Assembly (NCBI GenBank): GCA_002914845.1
Contig: JXTC01000062.1
Location: 910,838-974,837 of the forward strand
Reading direction: 5' to 3'
Source of the DNA: Trema orientale
Lineage: Eukaryota; Streptophyta; Magnoliopsida; Rosales; Cannabaceae
DNA: 64,000 bases
Of the stretch, positions 38,118 through 50,040 are shown piece after piece (positions within the stretch are counted from its first letter, which is position 1; every line of letters begins with the position of its first letter). The notes under the pieces were generated by a model that saw only the letters and a program-made list of their open reading frames with translations, was not told the origin of the DNA and made no database searches. The translations under genes were made by a program, and so were the position numbers.

Positions 38118-39182
38118 TTTTCACATTTTAAATATTTACAAATTTATACATTCTACATATAAATTGACCATTTTTTACTAAATACGGAATCTTAATTAAG
38201 AATATTTTATTTATATTGACTAATACAAAAAATTATTGAAAATAACTTAAAACAGTTAGTACATGATCATCCAATTTGTATACAAAATGTACAAATTTGT
38301 AGAGATTTTAAATATGGAAGTATAATTTTACACAAACAAAAAAAAATGGTTAAAATTATAGAAGGATCATATTTCATGGTAAATTTTTACAGTTATCCCT
38401 ATAAAATAAAACAAAAACACAATCCTAACCACTCTTCTCTCATGTAAAGAAATTTCTTTCATACCATACATCCAGATTTTTCTTTTGCAGTGGAGGGATA
38501 TCTCGGTCTCCCTCTCCGGCATGATTTTTTCTTTGTTATTTTTTTTCTTTTTTAGTGATCATTTCCTATATGTGAAGGCATAAATTACCTTGGATTTAGA
38601 GCTATGAGTATTTTATCCCACCTGATTATAGATTTGTGTGGATTTTATTTTTTTTTATTTTCATGCAATTTTCATGGCTATCTTTTAGATTTGAGACTTT
38701 TCTAATCCAGATCTGGAAGATTTTATGTGGTTCAAGCATGTGAATTAAAATATCGTGACAATATTCGTATTTTGAAGTATTGACATCGATACTAGGTGGA
38801 AAGATATTTTTTCTCGTGTATTCGTAAAATATCCACAAAATATCGGCAATGTCAAAGATATGTTGATATCGGTAAAATATTGGTAAAAAATGAGTTAATA
38901 TCGAGATATTTACGGATATTATCATGATAATATCGTCGAGACTTTTGAAATGTCGACAATATCCTGGTATTATGGTAATTTGGAAACAATTTGGAAAAAA
39001 AAAAAAAAAGTAGGAGGCAAGGAAGATTGAGTCAGATTGATGAAAATTCTATTTCCATGAGTTTCGAATCAATGAGCATAGGAACTGATCAAAGTTCATA
39101 TAGTTATGATCATGTTTTTATAATCCTAATAAAGTGTTTAGAACTGTAAAATAAAGGCAATTTCTTTAGCTATAAAATATTT

Positions 39183-39996
39183 ATTCAACTTCCTCCTCAA
39201 ATTAATATTAATATATTCACACATTTCTATCAAGTTTTTTCATCAAGTTGGATAAATTCAAATTACCCAATTTATACGTCTACTTTTGGGAAAGATCAGT
39301 TAACATATATGTGGCACATAAATAACTATCTTCAGAACCACTTATGCACAATGACTTAAGAAATATATTATTTGGAGCAAGAGAGAATCTCTTTTATAAT
39401 TTTCGACCTCATAGAAACTCGTTTTGGTATTGAATGAATTTAAATTATGCTATATTATCACTGATTTTATTTATTTTCAATATAATTTAGAACTAGTTAC
39501 AATTTGTAAGCTATTAATATGATATATATTAAATAAAATAGTGCGATATGTATTCTAATTTAAAAATTGTTATATGAAATGAAATTCGATCTTTTTTTTT
39601 ACTACATATGTATATTTTATTTTCTTATATTATAAATAGGAATTTTAAAAAATAAAAATTAGTATAAATTATGCATTATGATTATGCAATATCCCTAACT
39701 CTTATCATATTTAGCTGTTTGTTTGAGAAAGAAAACTCTTAATACTCGAGAAAAAACCTAAAAGCGACTACTCCAACCGACTGCGCCAATCTCAAACATG
39801 GGTATAAAGACGAAAGCTCATCATCAATTCTGGTAAGCCTTCTCTATACTCTCCATTTTTCGTTCTTATAATAATAGAAATAATAGTTATGACTATGATT
39901 ATTATAATTGTAATTTGGAGAAATTGGTCCATACAATATTGTAGATCTGGGAACTTACTCTTAGATGAGGCTTTGTGTTGTTTTGATTCTCTTATT
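39183..39996. other. Gene-free stretch
   Basis: AT-rich. The last 250 bases precede the broken PPR gene and may hold its old promoter. No motif can be supported. Confidence 0.35.
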
Positions 39997-41143
39997 TAGG
40001 GAGCGACCTATGCCCTCCATTTTGTGTTTTTAATTATTTTGCTTGAGGATCTCTATAACAAGAACCATTATTCTACTGTTGTCTCTATCTATAAACAGAT
40101 GATAATTATGGGTTGCCTTCATTTTCGACCTAATATCTGTACGATGACTACTGCAATCAAATCTCTGTGTCGACTAGTGACGAAAGTGAACTTGGGCTTC
40201 TCTGTTTTGGCGACTCTCTCTATGGGCCCTCCAACCTGATGCTTATACGCTGTGCGCGAAAGGGCTTCGTGGTTTTGGCGACGGAGAAGAGGCACCCTTG
40301 GAGTGAAATTACTTATGCGACCGTGGTTAATGGATTATGTGAGATCGGAGAAACTGGGGTGGCACTTAAGCAGCTTAAGAAAATGGATGACAATAAGAGG
40401 ATTAAGCCCTTTGTAGGCTGTTTTAAGGAGGAGAAATGGATGAGGCCTTGAGTTTGTTTCAAGATATGATCAATCTTGGTGTTGTCCCAGATGTTGTTAT
40501 TTACACATCCTTGGTTCATGAGTTATGCAAATTTGGTCGTTGGGGAGAGGCAAAGAGATTCTTAATTGATATGCATGATGCTAGAATTTCACGTGATGGA
40601 AGCAACGGCTGATAGAGGTGTATTGTCTAATAATTACACCTACATCTCTTTAATCTATGAATTGTGTCATTCAGACCAATGAAACCTCACAGTTTTTTGG
40701 TCAAATGATCCATAGAGATGTATAATTGTGTCATTCAGACCAATGAAACCTCACAGTTTTTTGGTCAAATGATCCATAGAGATGTAGGGTCAGGCATTGT
40801 CACTTATAACTCATCACTCAAAGGGTTTGTATCATTTAAGTTAACTTGAAGAAGTCGAAAGGATATTTGACGACCCAAGAAATGTGTCCTAACACTAAAA
40901 TTATAGTTTTTTTTTAGATTCTCTTTCTAAAAAAAGAATGATGGAGAACGCTCAAGATTTTGTTGATCCAGTGATTCAACGTGATAAAGTTCCTAATATT
41001 ATATCTTATAGCACATTGATTAAGGGATATTACCTCGTGAAATGGATAAAACGAAGAAGATTTTTGACCAAATGGAAGCAGATGGTATTCTACCCGATTT
41101 TATATCTTACTGTACCATTACAAAGGTATATGAATTTGTAATA
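39997..41143 (+). pseudogene. Pentatricopeptide repeat (PPR) gene relic, RFL-like P class
   Basis: Pieces of PPR repeats appear in changing frames. At 40024-40180: LEDLYNKNHYSTVVSIYKQM and PNICTMTTAIKSLCR. At 40300-40400: ITYATVVNGLCEIGETGVAL. At 40440-40600: ALSLFQDMINLGVVPDVV, YTSLVHELCKFGRWGEAK. At 40950-41110: VIQRDKVPNIISYSTLIKGY, then a shifted frame resembling the next repeat. P-class PPR proteins bind organellar RNA, and the phrasing is close to restorer-of-fertility-like members. Several frameshifts and stops break it (for example the TGA after DGSNG near 40612, and frame changes near 40190, 40435 and 41035). It covers only about eight to ten repeats, so it is a truncated relic. Confidence 0.8.
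40661..40786 (+). repeat. 63-bp tandem duplication in the PPR relic
   Basis: The block starting attgtgtcattcagaccaat at 40661 is repeated at 40724 with almost no change. Sixty-three bases equal 21 codons, so the duplication by itself kept the frame. It postdates or accompanies the gene's decay. Confidence 0.9.
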
Positions 41144-41660
41144 TAGCAATTACTTGTTTTAAATTTAGTCCAAGGACGTCATTAGCCTTGTAAACATGTT
41201 CTTGTTGTATTCCTATGTACTCCTTTTATGTCCTCTAGAAGGCATCGATAGATGATAGGGACATGTAGACTGAATAATCAGTTTGTGACTATACTTTTCT
41301 GTCCATTCAAAACTGCATCAATCTCTTCTAAACCTTGATGCTGTTAGTTTATTCAATTCAAGCGCTTCTATTATTTCTGTAAAGGTGTAGAAATTCATTG
41401 CAAACTTCTCATCGAAATCTACTCTGTCAATTGGGTTTTGCTGAATTGACAGACAGTGAATGTAAATTTTTTAGTTCTTACTTTTATTATTTTTTGGGAG
41501 GTAAATCGCAATACACTCAGGAGGATAAAGAATAATTAAGAATCTACTCAATTTGTCTATCTTCTTAGAATTCATGTGCTAGTTAAACGTCATAAATAAA
41601 ATAAATAGAGGAGATGAGTAGGTATATTAAATTTTCTTGTTTATTTTTTTCTTTTTTTCT
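41144..41660. other. Gene-free stretch after the PPR relic
   Basis: Holds no supported feature. The sequence composition is slightly richer in GC than its surroundings and may be the former 3' flank of the PPR gene. Confidence 0.3.
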
Positions 41661-41669
41661 TTTTTTAAA

Positions 41670-42029
41670 GAGATAATATCACTTTTATACCTCGTATTTT
41701 GATGTTTTGTTCAATTTATACCTTTTATTTGGGTTATTACTAATATTGACCCTTAGATTTGAAATATGTTATCAATTTATACCCTGGTACCAATTTAGAG
41801 CAATTAATTTATCATGATGATTTAATAAACTTATTTTCGCATTAGTTTTTATATGATTTATTTTCAATTTTTTAAATGACATTTTAGTAAATTAACTGTT
41901 CTAAATTGGTGTAAATGTATAAATTTATAACAGATTTCAAATCTAAGGGTCAATGTTGATAATAATTAAAACAAAAGATACAAATTGAACAAAGTGTCAA
42001 AATACAATTTATAAAAATGATTTTATCCC
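41670..42029. mobile_element. Mutator-like fold-back MITE with exact 9-bp target duplication
   Basis: The ends GAGATAATATCACTTTTATA and, in complement, GGGATAAAATCATTTTTATA begin long inverted arms (about 120 bases). Flanks ttttttaaa at 41661-41669 and 42030-42038 are identical. It is 360 bp with no coding content. The homopolymer-rich target duplication is less informative than a mixed one, but the ends fit the same class as 36316-36685. Confidence 0.75.
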
Positions 42030-42038
42030 TTTTTTAAA

Positions 42039-42925
42039 CATGGACAATTGAGAATTAAGTAATGACTAGTAGACTAGTAGTACTACTATTTCATACTGCA
42101 AAAGCTTTTGTTAGTTGAGAAATTATCTTGCTTTGAATTCAAGAACTTGGTTCACGTTACGCTTAATTGTTGGAATTTTGAAGTTGCATATTCATAGATC
42201 CCATCGAAATTAATTTTGGAAACCCAATAGGAAAGAAAAAATGATAAAATAAGCAAAGTGATGGAATAGAAAATTGAGAGCAACACACTTCTCTTTTACA
42301 CAAACATGTGTCACAACAATCGTAACATGCATCGATCTTCTAATGTGGCCATCGACACCCTTTACCCCACAGAAAGCAAACACACATATATATATATATA
42401 GTATATATAAAAGCCACAGATGCAGATGTAGTCCCCTTGACCTTAATGCGATTGATCACATCTATATTTTGACCAATACAACTAACGTATAATATAATTT
42501 TGATAAATTTTAAAAACCAAAACTTATTTGAAAAAAAAAAAACAAGATATTCAATATGAAAATAAAATACAAATACATGTGTATTAGTAAAAATATTTAT
42601 CATCAACCATAGGAAAAAACTCGTATTATTAATTATTATATGTAACTTGACTGATTTGATTTTTAATTAGATTTTGGATTGTTACAAAAATATAGATAAG
42701 AGGTCAAAACATTGAAAAATTCTATATGGCCTAATTTATTTGAAAAACACCAGATAAAATAAATCGGGTAACCGGATTAGTTACTTCAAGTGTCTATAAC
42801 AAATTCAAGTTTTTTTATATCTAACCTAATTGATTACCTCAATTACCCCTAAAGTGGTAAGAAACAGTGATATTCTAAATAAATATTAAAAGTGAGTATT
42901 TTTCTAAATAAATTTAGGATTTTTC

Positions 42926-42956
<31 letters not shown>

Positions 42957-43458
42957 GTAAACCATCCAAAGTTTTTCATATCTTTTGAAATTTTAGCACA
43001 TAAAATCAAATTTTCATTTGGATTTTTTAACATATAACTAGCCAACCTAACTAATCTAATTATCACTCCTATTTTTTCTATCCCCATCCTTTTTCTAATT
43101 AAACACCTCTTTAAACTTTAAAATTAAAATATTTTCTTAATACACCCTCTCTTTAATATTACTTATTCCAAAATTGGATATTAACAAAAAAAAAATCTAG
43201 TAAAATTTCTTTTCCCATCCACTAGTTCTAGAATCTCTAATAATTTATCTTCTTCAACATTTCTCTTTCTTTATAAAAACTCACTCTAAGTTCTAGGTAT
43301 TTTAATATATTATTTTTAATTAAAAGAATAGATAGAATAATTTTATGATTCAAATTATCCATCAATTTTCATTATTTTGTGTTATTATTATCTACTTATT
43401 TCTCCCAAAAAAAAGTTAGGGTTCCTGAGTTATTTTTAGAGTTCTTGAGTTATTTTTC

Positions 43459-43497
<39 letters not shown>

Positions 43498-43849
43498 TGT
43501 GTGTGTGTTTTATTTAACCAAAATCATTGCGATTTAGAATGCACAATATGTTCATCTATATAATTTCAAAATTTTAATCTAACTAAAAAGATTTTAACTT
43601 TTTTCAAGGATTTTCCTTTTAATTTAAAAAAGATAGATTTCATCAATATTTAGAGGGGTGTTTAAGAACTAATATTATAATTAAAAATAAAAATTCTAGT
43701 TGTTTAATATTTATTTTGTCTATTTATGTCATTTCGTACATAGTTACTTTTGTTATAAATTAATTCTTATATGAGAGGTGAGAAGAGAACAAAACAAGGG
43801 GCAATCGAGCCACCCTTACTTTTTAATATCATTCATCCAACTCAATACA
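42039..43849. other. Gene-free stretch with microsatellites
   Basis: AT-rich. TA tract at about 42386-42404, (TAA)n at 42929-42953 and (GA)n followed by (GT)n at about 43461-43508. No coding region was recognised. Confidence 0.45.
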
Positions 43850-43858
43850 ATTTAATTT

Positions 43859-45055
43859 GGATTTTTTTTCATCTTTTCCTCCTAAAGTATATTGTTTGTT
43901 TCACTTTGCCCCCTGTAATATGAAACATTTTAAAAATTCCCTTAGATGTTATGTTATATTTTAAGAATTCCCCCCGATATTATGTTATATTTTAAGAATT
44001 CTCCCCGATGTTATGTTATGTTTTAAGAATTTCCCCTCTACTAGAACAAAAAACACATTTTAAGCTTAGTAATTAAAACTTTAAGGCAAAAAAATATATC
44101 CTTTCCCTCCAATATCGCTTTAGGCACAAATTAATTTCTCTTCCTCTCTCCACCTATACTTTTAGCTTGTATTTTTATTTCTTCTCTTTGACATAGCCTC
44201 TTAAAAAAAATTATTTCGGGGAAAAAGCCATAATAGTAGTAGAAAATTCACCTAAATCATTTAAAAGAAACAATTATAGTTAATGTAAAGGATATTCTTC
44301 CCACCTTCTAGCATAATATTACTATTAACAAAAAATCGAAATATTATCATTAACAAAAGAGCCTATAATTCTTCAAATTTGATACTTGTTCCATTTTTTT
44401 TCTTTTACTTTTTTTCCTCTACTCAAAATTAGGAAAAATATATATTTTTAAAAAAAAATTCTATTTTCTAAGGCTCAGGTCAGAGACTTAGGGTTTCATT
44501 TTTTCTCAAGCTGAAATACGAGAGAGCTCCTTTTTTTAAGTAATTTTGTTAATGATAATCCACCAACTTTTGTTAATGATAGTAATATTCTTTAAATTTC
44601 AATTATAATTATTTTTTTTAAAATGATTTAAAGTGAATTTTCTACCGCTGCTGTATTTTATTTTTTCTAAAAAAAAAATTTGAGGCTATGTCGAAGTGAA
44701 GAAATGAAAGTACAAGCCAAAAATTTAGGTAGAGAGGCATAGAGAAATTAATTGGCGCCTAAAGCGATATTGGAGGGAAGGGGTATATTTTTTTGTCTTA
44801 AAGTTTTAACTACTAAGCTTAAAATGTGTTTTTTTTTTCTATTGAAGGAGGAATTCTTAAAACATAACATAGCATCGAGGGAATTCTTAAAACATAACAT
44901 AAGATTAAGGAGAATTCTTAAAATATAACATAATATTAGGGAGAATTCTTAAAACATAACATAATGTCAGGGGGAATTTTTAAAACGTTTCATATTACAT
45001 GGGGCAAATAAGACAAACACTATATTTCAAGGAGGGGGGGGAGGGGGGAAAACCC
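43859..45055. mobile_element. Mutator-like element with long terminal inverted repeats, no gene
   Basis: 1197 bp bordered by an exact 9-bp duplication atttaattt (43850-43858 and 45056-45064). The arms pair over several hundred bases: the block at 44040-44210 is mirrored at 44680-44850 (for example agcttagtaattaaaactt with its complement). Each arm carries three or four direct copies of a 30-bp unit around GAATTCTTAAAACATAACATA. The right end has a G-rich run (45031-45047) not mirrored exactly at the left. It has no open frame of note, so it is a non-autonomous TIR-MULE. Confidence 0.85.
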
Positions 45056-45257
45056 ATTTAATTTTGATATCTAATCTTTGGCAGTTAAATTAGATTGAAT
45101 TGACCTGAGACGATTCATTTACAAGTTGGAATCCCAATTCTAGCTTGTAATACCTAATGTAAAATAATGGAGATAATTTTAATTACAATTATTTTTAAAA
45201 ATCTCACCTCTTACTTAGTGTCATAAGTTATGTAAGCTATAATCACTAAAAAATTTA

Positions 45258-45618
45258 GGCTCCGTTTGGTTCACCTATTTGAATGAGTGTATTTAAATGG
45301 AAATTATGGAATGTATTATAATTAGAATGTGAGACACTTGAAGTGAAATAAAGTGGAATGAATTGTAATTAGAATGAGAGACATTAAAATGAACCATTTA
45401 AAATACCTCCTAGACTCCATTTTCATTCTAAGACAAAAAAAACTCATTCCGATGGTTGATGTGACTGATGGACCATTTGAATGAAAAAACTGAATTGTTG
45501 AAACAAACACTCATTCCAAAAGACCATTTGAATGGAAGAATTGGAATTATTGAAACAAACACTCATTTCAATGAGTTTTCTATTTGAATGAAATGGAATG
45601 AGTGAAACAAATGAGGTC
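45258..45618. mobile_element. Tourist-like (PIF/Harbinger) MITE
   Basis: The left end GGCTCCGTTTGGTTCAC and the right end, in complement, GACCTCATTTGTTTCAC form inverted repeats. TTA flanks both sides (45255-45257 and 45619-45621), the 3-bp target duplication of this superfamily. The interior holds repeated ccatttgaatg words. 361 bp, noncoding. Confidence 0.75.
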
Positions 45619-45657
45619 TTAATGTATTCTCTCCTTTTAACTCCATTTTGAACTCCT

Positions 45658-45660
<3 letters not shown>

Positions 45661-45699
<39 letters not shown>
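45661..45699. repeat. Poly-A run of about 39 bases
   Basis: An uninterrupted A tract flanked by actcctagc and ctccattatg. It may be the tail of a retroposed sequence, or a slippage-prone homopolymer. No SINE or LINE body was recognised next to it. Confidence 0.8.
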
Positions 45700-45702
<3 letters not shown>

Positions 45703-46636
45703 CATTATGTACATGTACCTATATACTAAATCTCATTTTTTTTCCTTTTCTTTTTCCTACGACTTGGATTCAAACAATTCACAATTAGAAGTCGTACCGG
45801 TCGTCTAGGTACGAGAAAATCAAACGACGAAACCATGTATGTCACCTTGTGGTAAACACTCTACGACGTGTCGTTTCTTTTTTTTATGAAATCAAACCAG
45901 TGTACTCAACTTGTCGCTTACTGGATCTAACTTGATTCTGTTATATCTTATATTTTTTATATTTTTAATTCAATTTCAGTTAAGGAAAAAAAGAAGGCTT
46001 AAAAGCTCCTCAGATGTCCCTTCAGTTCCACATAATCTTCTCAAAGAAAAAGCTTCAGCAATTGGAACGATAAGAAAAAAGAAAATTGAACGAAAACATC
46101 GTCACAGGAGCTCCAATCTATGCTCTAAAAGGGGTTGGTTGGCTTGGCCCCAATTTGTTAATCTTCAAGTCAGAACGAAACCCCCAACGAAATCATACCA
46201 AGAAAAAAATTGACCTAATTCAATTATACAAAAGTAGAACAGAGCAAACGACGTCGCATCGCATCGTGAGGTCATCGTCCTCGGAAACTGAATCGCGGCG
46301 GCATATTTATAGCCAGGGTTGGACGAGTGTAAATGTAATTGGAATATAATAATACTTTTAGTGAAACGACACCGTCCACCGCTTCAAGGAAAAAGAATAA
46401 AGAATAAACGACACAGTCCAGAAAATGTTATCTGGACTTATAAGTTATACCCCACCCACTCCTCAGGCCTTTTTATTTATTTATTTATTTTTCATTATCA
46501 TTTTTTTTTTATTTTTTTGTATTTTTCCCTCCTAAAACTAAAAGTAAAAAGGGAACAGCAGGAAACGAAGGCACACTGTTTGCCCTTTTGTGGTTAGAAT
46601 TGCATTGCAGTTATGAAAGGATAACAATATATATCT
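45700..46636. other. Unassigned stretch with overlapping open frames
   Basis: Between 45911 and 46600 several plus-strand open frames of 87-100 codons overlap, and the DNA at 46080-46330 is less AT-rich than its flanks. The translations have no recognised domain. The GC-richer part could be a promoter/5' UTR region of an unseen transcript. Not called as a gene. Confidence 0.3.
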
Positions 46637-46803
46637 CAATTTTTGTACTAAATTTTTTATACTAATACATGTGGCATATAACTTATCATTAGTTAATTGA
46701 TGTGTTAAAACTTACCACAAATAGATTAAGCATTATCACCAATTGAGTGGTAATAAATCTCATATCACATGTGTTGGTATTAAAAATTTAGTACAAAAGT
46801 TAT
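46637..46803. mobile_element. Small fold-back MITE
   Basis: The left arm TTTTTGTACTAAATTTTTTA is mirrored by the right arm, in complement CTTTTGTACTAAATTTTTAA, continuing for about 45 bases through the ACATGTG word. It is about 167 bp. The target duplication was not resolved. Confidence 0.5.
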
Positions 46804-48500
46804 TAACTCAAGCATTATTCATTATGAAAACGTAAAGAACTTGACTTTTCCACACGAGAAACAGCCAAGCCAAGCCAAGCCCAGCCCATGACGGTACGCG
46901 AAACAGAAAAACTCATTACCACAAAAGAAAAAGGAACAGAAAAACCAGTGCCAAATCAATCTATTCCTGGATGTCTAATTCTGCTGGAAATCAGCACAAT
47001 AGATTCCCATTTGTACATTTTCCAAACCCAAAAATAGCCTCAAAGTTTTTGCACCATTACATTACATTTCTCTTCTCATACCACAAATTCTTTTTTTTTT
47101 TTTTGCACAAAGTTTGTGGTATCTTTCAATTTCCCACGACATAAAAGAAAAGAGAGAATTGCATATATAAGTCTCACTATTATATACAAGTTGACTCGAT
47201 TGCATCATAACCGTCCATTCATGTATTTTATGTAAGCATTACAGTGAGACACACTAGAAAAAAAGTTGAGATAGATGAGATATATCTAACAAAAGCACTG
47301 CTCGTTCAAACAAGCTTTTGCAAAAATATTTAAAGATAATACCGAACTCCAAGGAGGGCATCTTATAGCATCAAAGGGCCAAGATGACACCCACCTTTGA
47401 CGGTTTAATTACGAGGTGAGTACTTGAAACATATTCTAAACAAAAAGCGGATCCAAATTATCCTTTCCGTTTTTGAAGTTATTGTCAAAGGTACTATAAA
47501 AGTAGAGTCTTTTCTTTTTTCAAACTTACTTTTATGTCATAATTAACCATTTTTAGCTGAACCAAGGATATAGAATACTATAAGTTATAACTCGCATCAG
47601 CAAAGCTTGTACAGAACAGAACGTTACAAACAAAGCAGGTAAGCAGCAATTCACAGTTATTTCATTTATACTTTCAGAATAGGCAATCAGCTATAAAAAA
47701 ATACATATATATATTTTAAATATATATATATAAATACCATTGAAATAAACAAGCATGAGAGGAGACTAGGTCCGTTAAAATACCATTTTAACGGTTATTA
47801 AAAAAAATAAACAGTTATTTAAAAATAAATAAACAGTTAAAACAGCGATAAAAAAAATACCATTAAAATACATAAAAAAATACATATATATATATATATA
47901 AAAAAATACCATTTAACTCGCACCATTAAAATAAACAAGCATGAGAGGAGACTAGGTCCGTTATGGTACATTTCAGGAATTCTTCCTGTAGAGGGTCAAA
48001 AGATGGTCCTACTGGCTCGAGTCATGAGGCTGAAAAGGCCCAAATCCCTACTCTTTAAGCCCTCAGCTAATAATGATATAGGAGGTCGGCTGATTACCTA
48101 TACCATTAGTTTCCTATTTGCTATTTTTCTAGAATCTACCTTTCAATTTCATTAGGAATTTACATGTTTCCCGTATTGATTAGTTTATTGTTTCTAGCCT
48201 AGGTTAGTCTACTTTAATCCTATGTTCTCAGTTGTAATCAGTTTTTCCATATCAATAATAATATTTTCAGAGAGTTCTACAATCCTATATTTCCAGAGAG
48301 TTTTATAGTTCCACAATTGTTCTCAAGAGTTATTAGTTGTAATCAGTTCAGACTTCTACACTTCGCTGCATGTTAATATAATTCAATTATTCAAGCAACT
48401 GGGGGAAAAAAGAAGGAAAAAATTTTGAAATTACTGTATCCAAAGTATTATAATTTATTTTTTTTTTTTTTCTTTTCTAAACTTGTGTGGTCCATTTGTC
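46804..48500. other. Mixed intergenic stretch, possible old LTR piece
   Basis: A 31-bp word (aaacaagcatgagaggagac and following) occurs at 47747 and again at 47935, separated by TA-rich DNA. The part at about 48060-48400 has the look of an LTR end (repeated agagagttctac-like and ttgtaatcagtt words after a polyadenylation-like aataataata). No partner or target duplication was found, so it is at most a fossil fragment. Confidence 0.3.
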
Positions 48501-48856
48501 TTTTTGGCAATAAATCCTAGAAGCAGACCACTAATATGTTAGGTTCAGAAGACAACTAACCTGGAAGTCCGGATGTTAGACCAGAGAAGCAGAAGACCGC
48601 ATTTGAAAGCTGAAATCCAGCTCTTCCTGTTTGACTGCAGAAGCTCAGTGGAGTCAGTCTCCAGGCCTTTACGACTTTCAACAATAATTTACTGACTTCC
48701 AAAAGGAGCACTGAAACAACCTCCAGTAACTCCTAAAGATTCCTTTAAGAGAGATTAAAATTCCTTCAACCCAAAGATAATAAAAGAAGGCACAAGAAAG
48801 TTGCTCATACAGAGCAGGAGGGCCAAAGTCACAAAGCAAAACCCAGAAGGATTTTC

Positions 48857-49000
48857 ATGGAGATGTCTAACTCCAGTTCTTCCCAGGGGGAAATCACGGT
48901 AGAGACATCAAAAAGAGTTTTCAAGGGCAAGAGAGCACGGCTGTACATTATCAGACGTTGCATTTTCATGCTGCTATGTTGGAAGGACACCGAAGATTGA
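48857..49000 (+). CDS. RTFL/DVL (ROTUNDIFOLIA-like/DEVIL) small peptide
   Basis: A 47-residue single-exon frame. The C-terminal half carries the RTF domain: KRVFKGKRAR followed by RLYIIRRCIFMLLCW at residues 28-42. The invariant RRC and LLCW are present, and the protein ends KDTED. The N-terminus (MEMSNSSSSQGEITVETS) is Ser-rich and variable, as in the family. A stop at 48746-48748 lies upstream in frame with no earlier ATG, so 48857 is the start (a second ATG follows two codons later). Family members are plant-specific, membrane-associated peptides affecting cell proliferation and organ shape; this one's own role is unknown. The frame is too short for length-based gene calling and is easily overlooked. 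Confidence 0.92.
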   Translation: MEMSNSSSSQGEITVETSKRVFKGKRARLYIIRRCIFMLLCWKDTED

Positions 49001-49925
49001 TGACAATCATGGTAAAGTTAGTTTTCATGCTTTTAGAGTTTCACTTCACATGACTCTAGAGATTTTTAGTTACATGGGTTTGTAGCAAAATCCCTTTTTT
49101 TCTGGGGTTAATATTTTGGCTGTAACTTTTTAAAGAAGGCAAATATAAAGCAACATCAATTATTTTCTACAATTACCTGGAAGTAAAAGGTTACCAGAAA
49201 TATTAATACCAGCTAACAAGAAGACAATATGATGGAGAAGAATGACGATGAATCGCTGCAAAAAATTTAAGCAAAGCTAAGGTAAGACCATAAAAATTCT
49301 AACTTGAATTAAATGCTAACACGAAGGTCTAGTAGAAACTAGAACGAAGTTGCTTAGCACAATACTATTGTGTCTTAAACCACTCTCATTGAATAAAGAA
49401 TGCTAATGGCTATTAGATCTAGGACAGAGTTAACAAACACCATGAAATCTAACTTAAGCTTAAATACATTTTTGAAAACATAACTTGAAGAGGAAACAGA
49501 CATTTTTAAGAGGAAGCATACCTAAAGAGGTGGGTTAAAGCTCTCCAAAGTTATTAAGAAATCATGCAAAATGTTGGGAAGTAACCCCTAAGATGAATAA
49601 TGCCACAAACAGGACAAAATTTTTTCAGGGGAAGGAAGGGGAGAAAAAAAAAGGAAATTCTGGTGACAAATCTGGTGACCACTGTGAACTCTGAACTCCG
49701 GCTCCAAATCTACACGCGTAAGAGGTAACGGCATAACCTTTTAAACCAATGTTTATTTAGATTTTGAATATATAAGATCAGCTTCTTGATAGCTTATTGA
49801 AAGGAAAAAGCTCACAAATTTTCATGATAATCAACAGCAGAGCTTCATGATGGATAAGAAAATTAGTTATCCAAACTAGATCAAGTGATATTGATAATGT
49901 GATTCTACATGATGAATAATGTTTA
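49001..49925. other. Stretch downstream of the RTFL gene
   Basis: Probably begins with the 3' UTR of the RTFL transcript. No other coding region was seen. The region is less AT-rich than most of the window. Confidence 0.35.
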
Positions 49926-49929
49926 AACT

Positions 49930-50040
49930 ACTTCATATTTCTCGATATTGGTCCTCCCGCTAAACCCAACAATCCCATGAGGAACCGAACCCCAAATCTC
50001 ACGGGCACAAACCATAGGCCTAACCACTCGACCCAGCCCT
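49930..50040 (-). mobile_element. tRNA-derived SINE-like sequence
   Basis: Read on the minus strand from 50040, it starts GGGCTGGGTCGAGTGGTTAG, with a pol III A box (TGGGTCGAGTGGTTA, 50035-50021). This is followed at the usual distance by a B box (GGTTCGGTTCC, 49991-49981). The head is about the length of a tRNA but does not close a cloverleaf acceptor stem, and a tRNA-unrelated body follows. This fits a plant SINE. The 3' end and target duplication are not resolved. Confidence 0.55.

Larger units (their letters stand above)
37465..39182. repeat. Tandem duplication, copy B (1718 bp)
   Basis: Matches copy A throughout. Its extra length equals two 172-bp MITEs plus two 9-bp target duplications to within one base. 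Copy B therefore differs from A mainly by these two insertions. Confidence 0.95.

Noticed and set aside
45911-46597. Plus-strand open frames of 87-100 codons
   Set aside because: They overlap in different frames and show no domain, and the region reads more like a promoter or UTR than coding DNA.
48060-48400. LTR-like sequence upstream of the RTFL gene
   Set aside because: No second LTR, target duplication or internal region; mentioned only as a possible fossil fragment.
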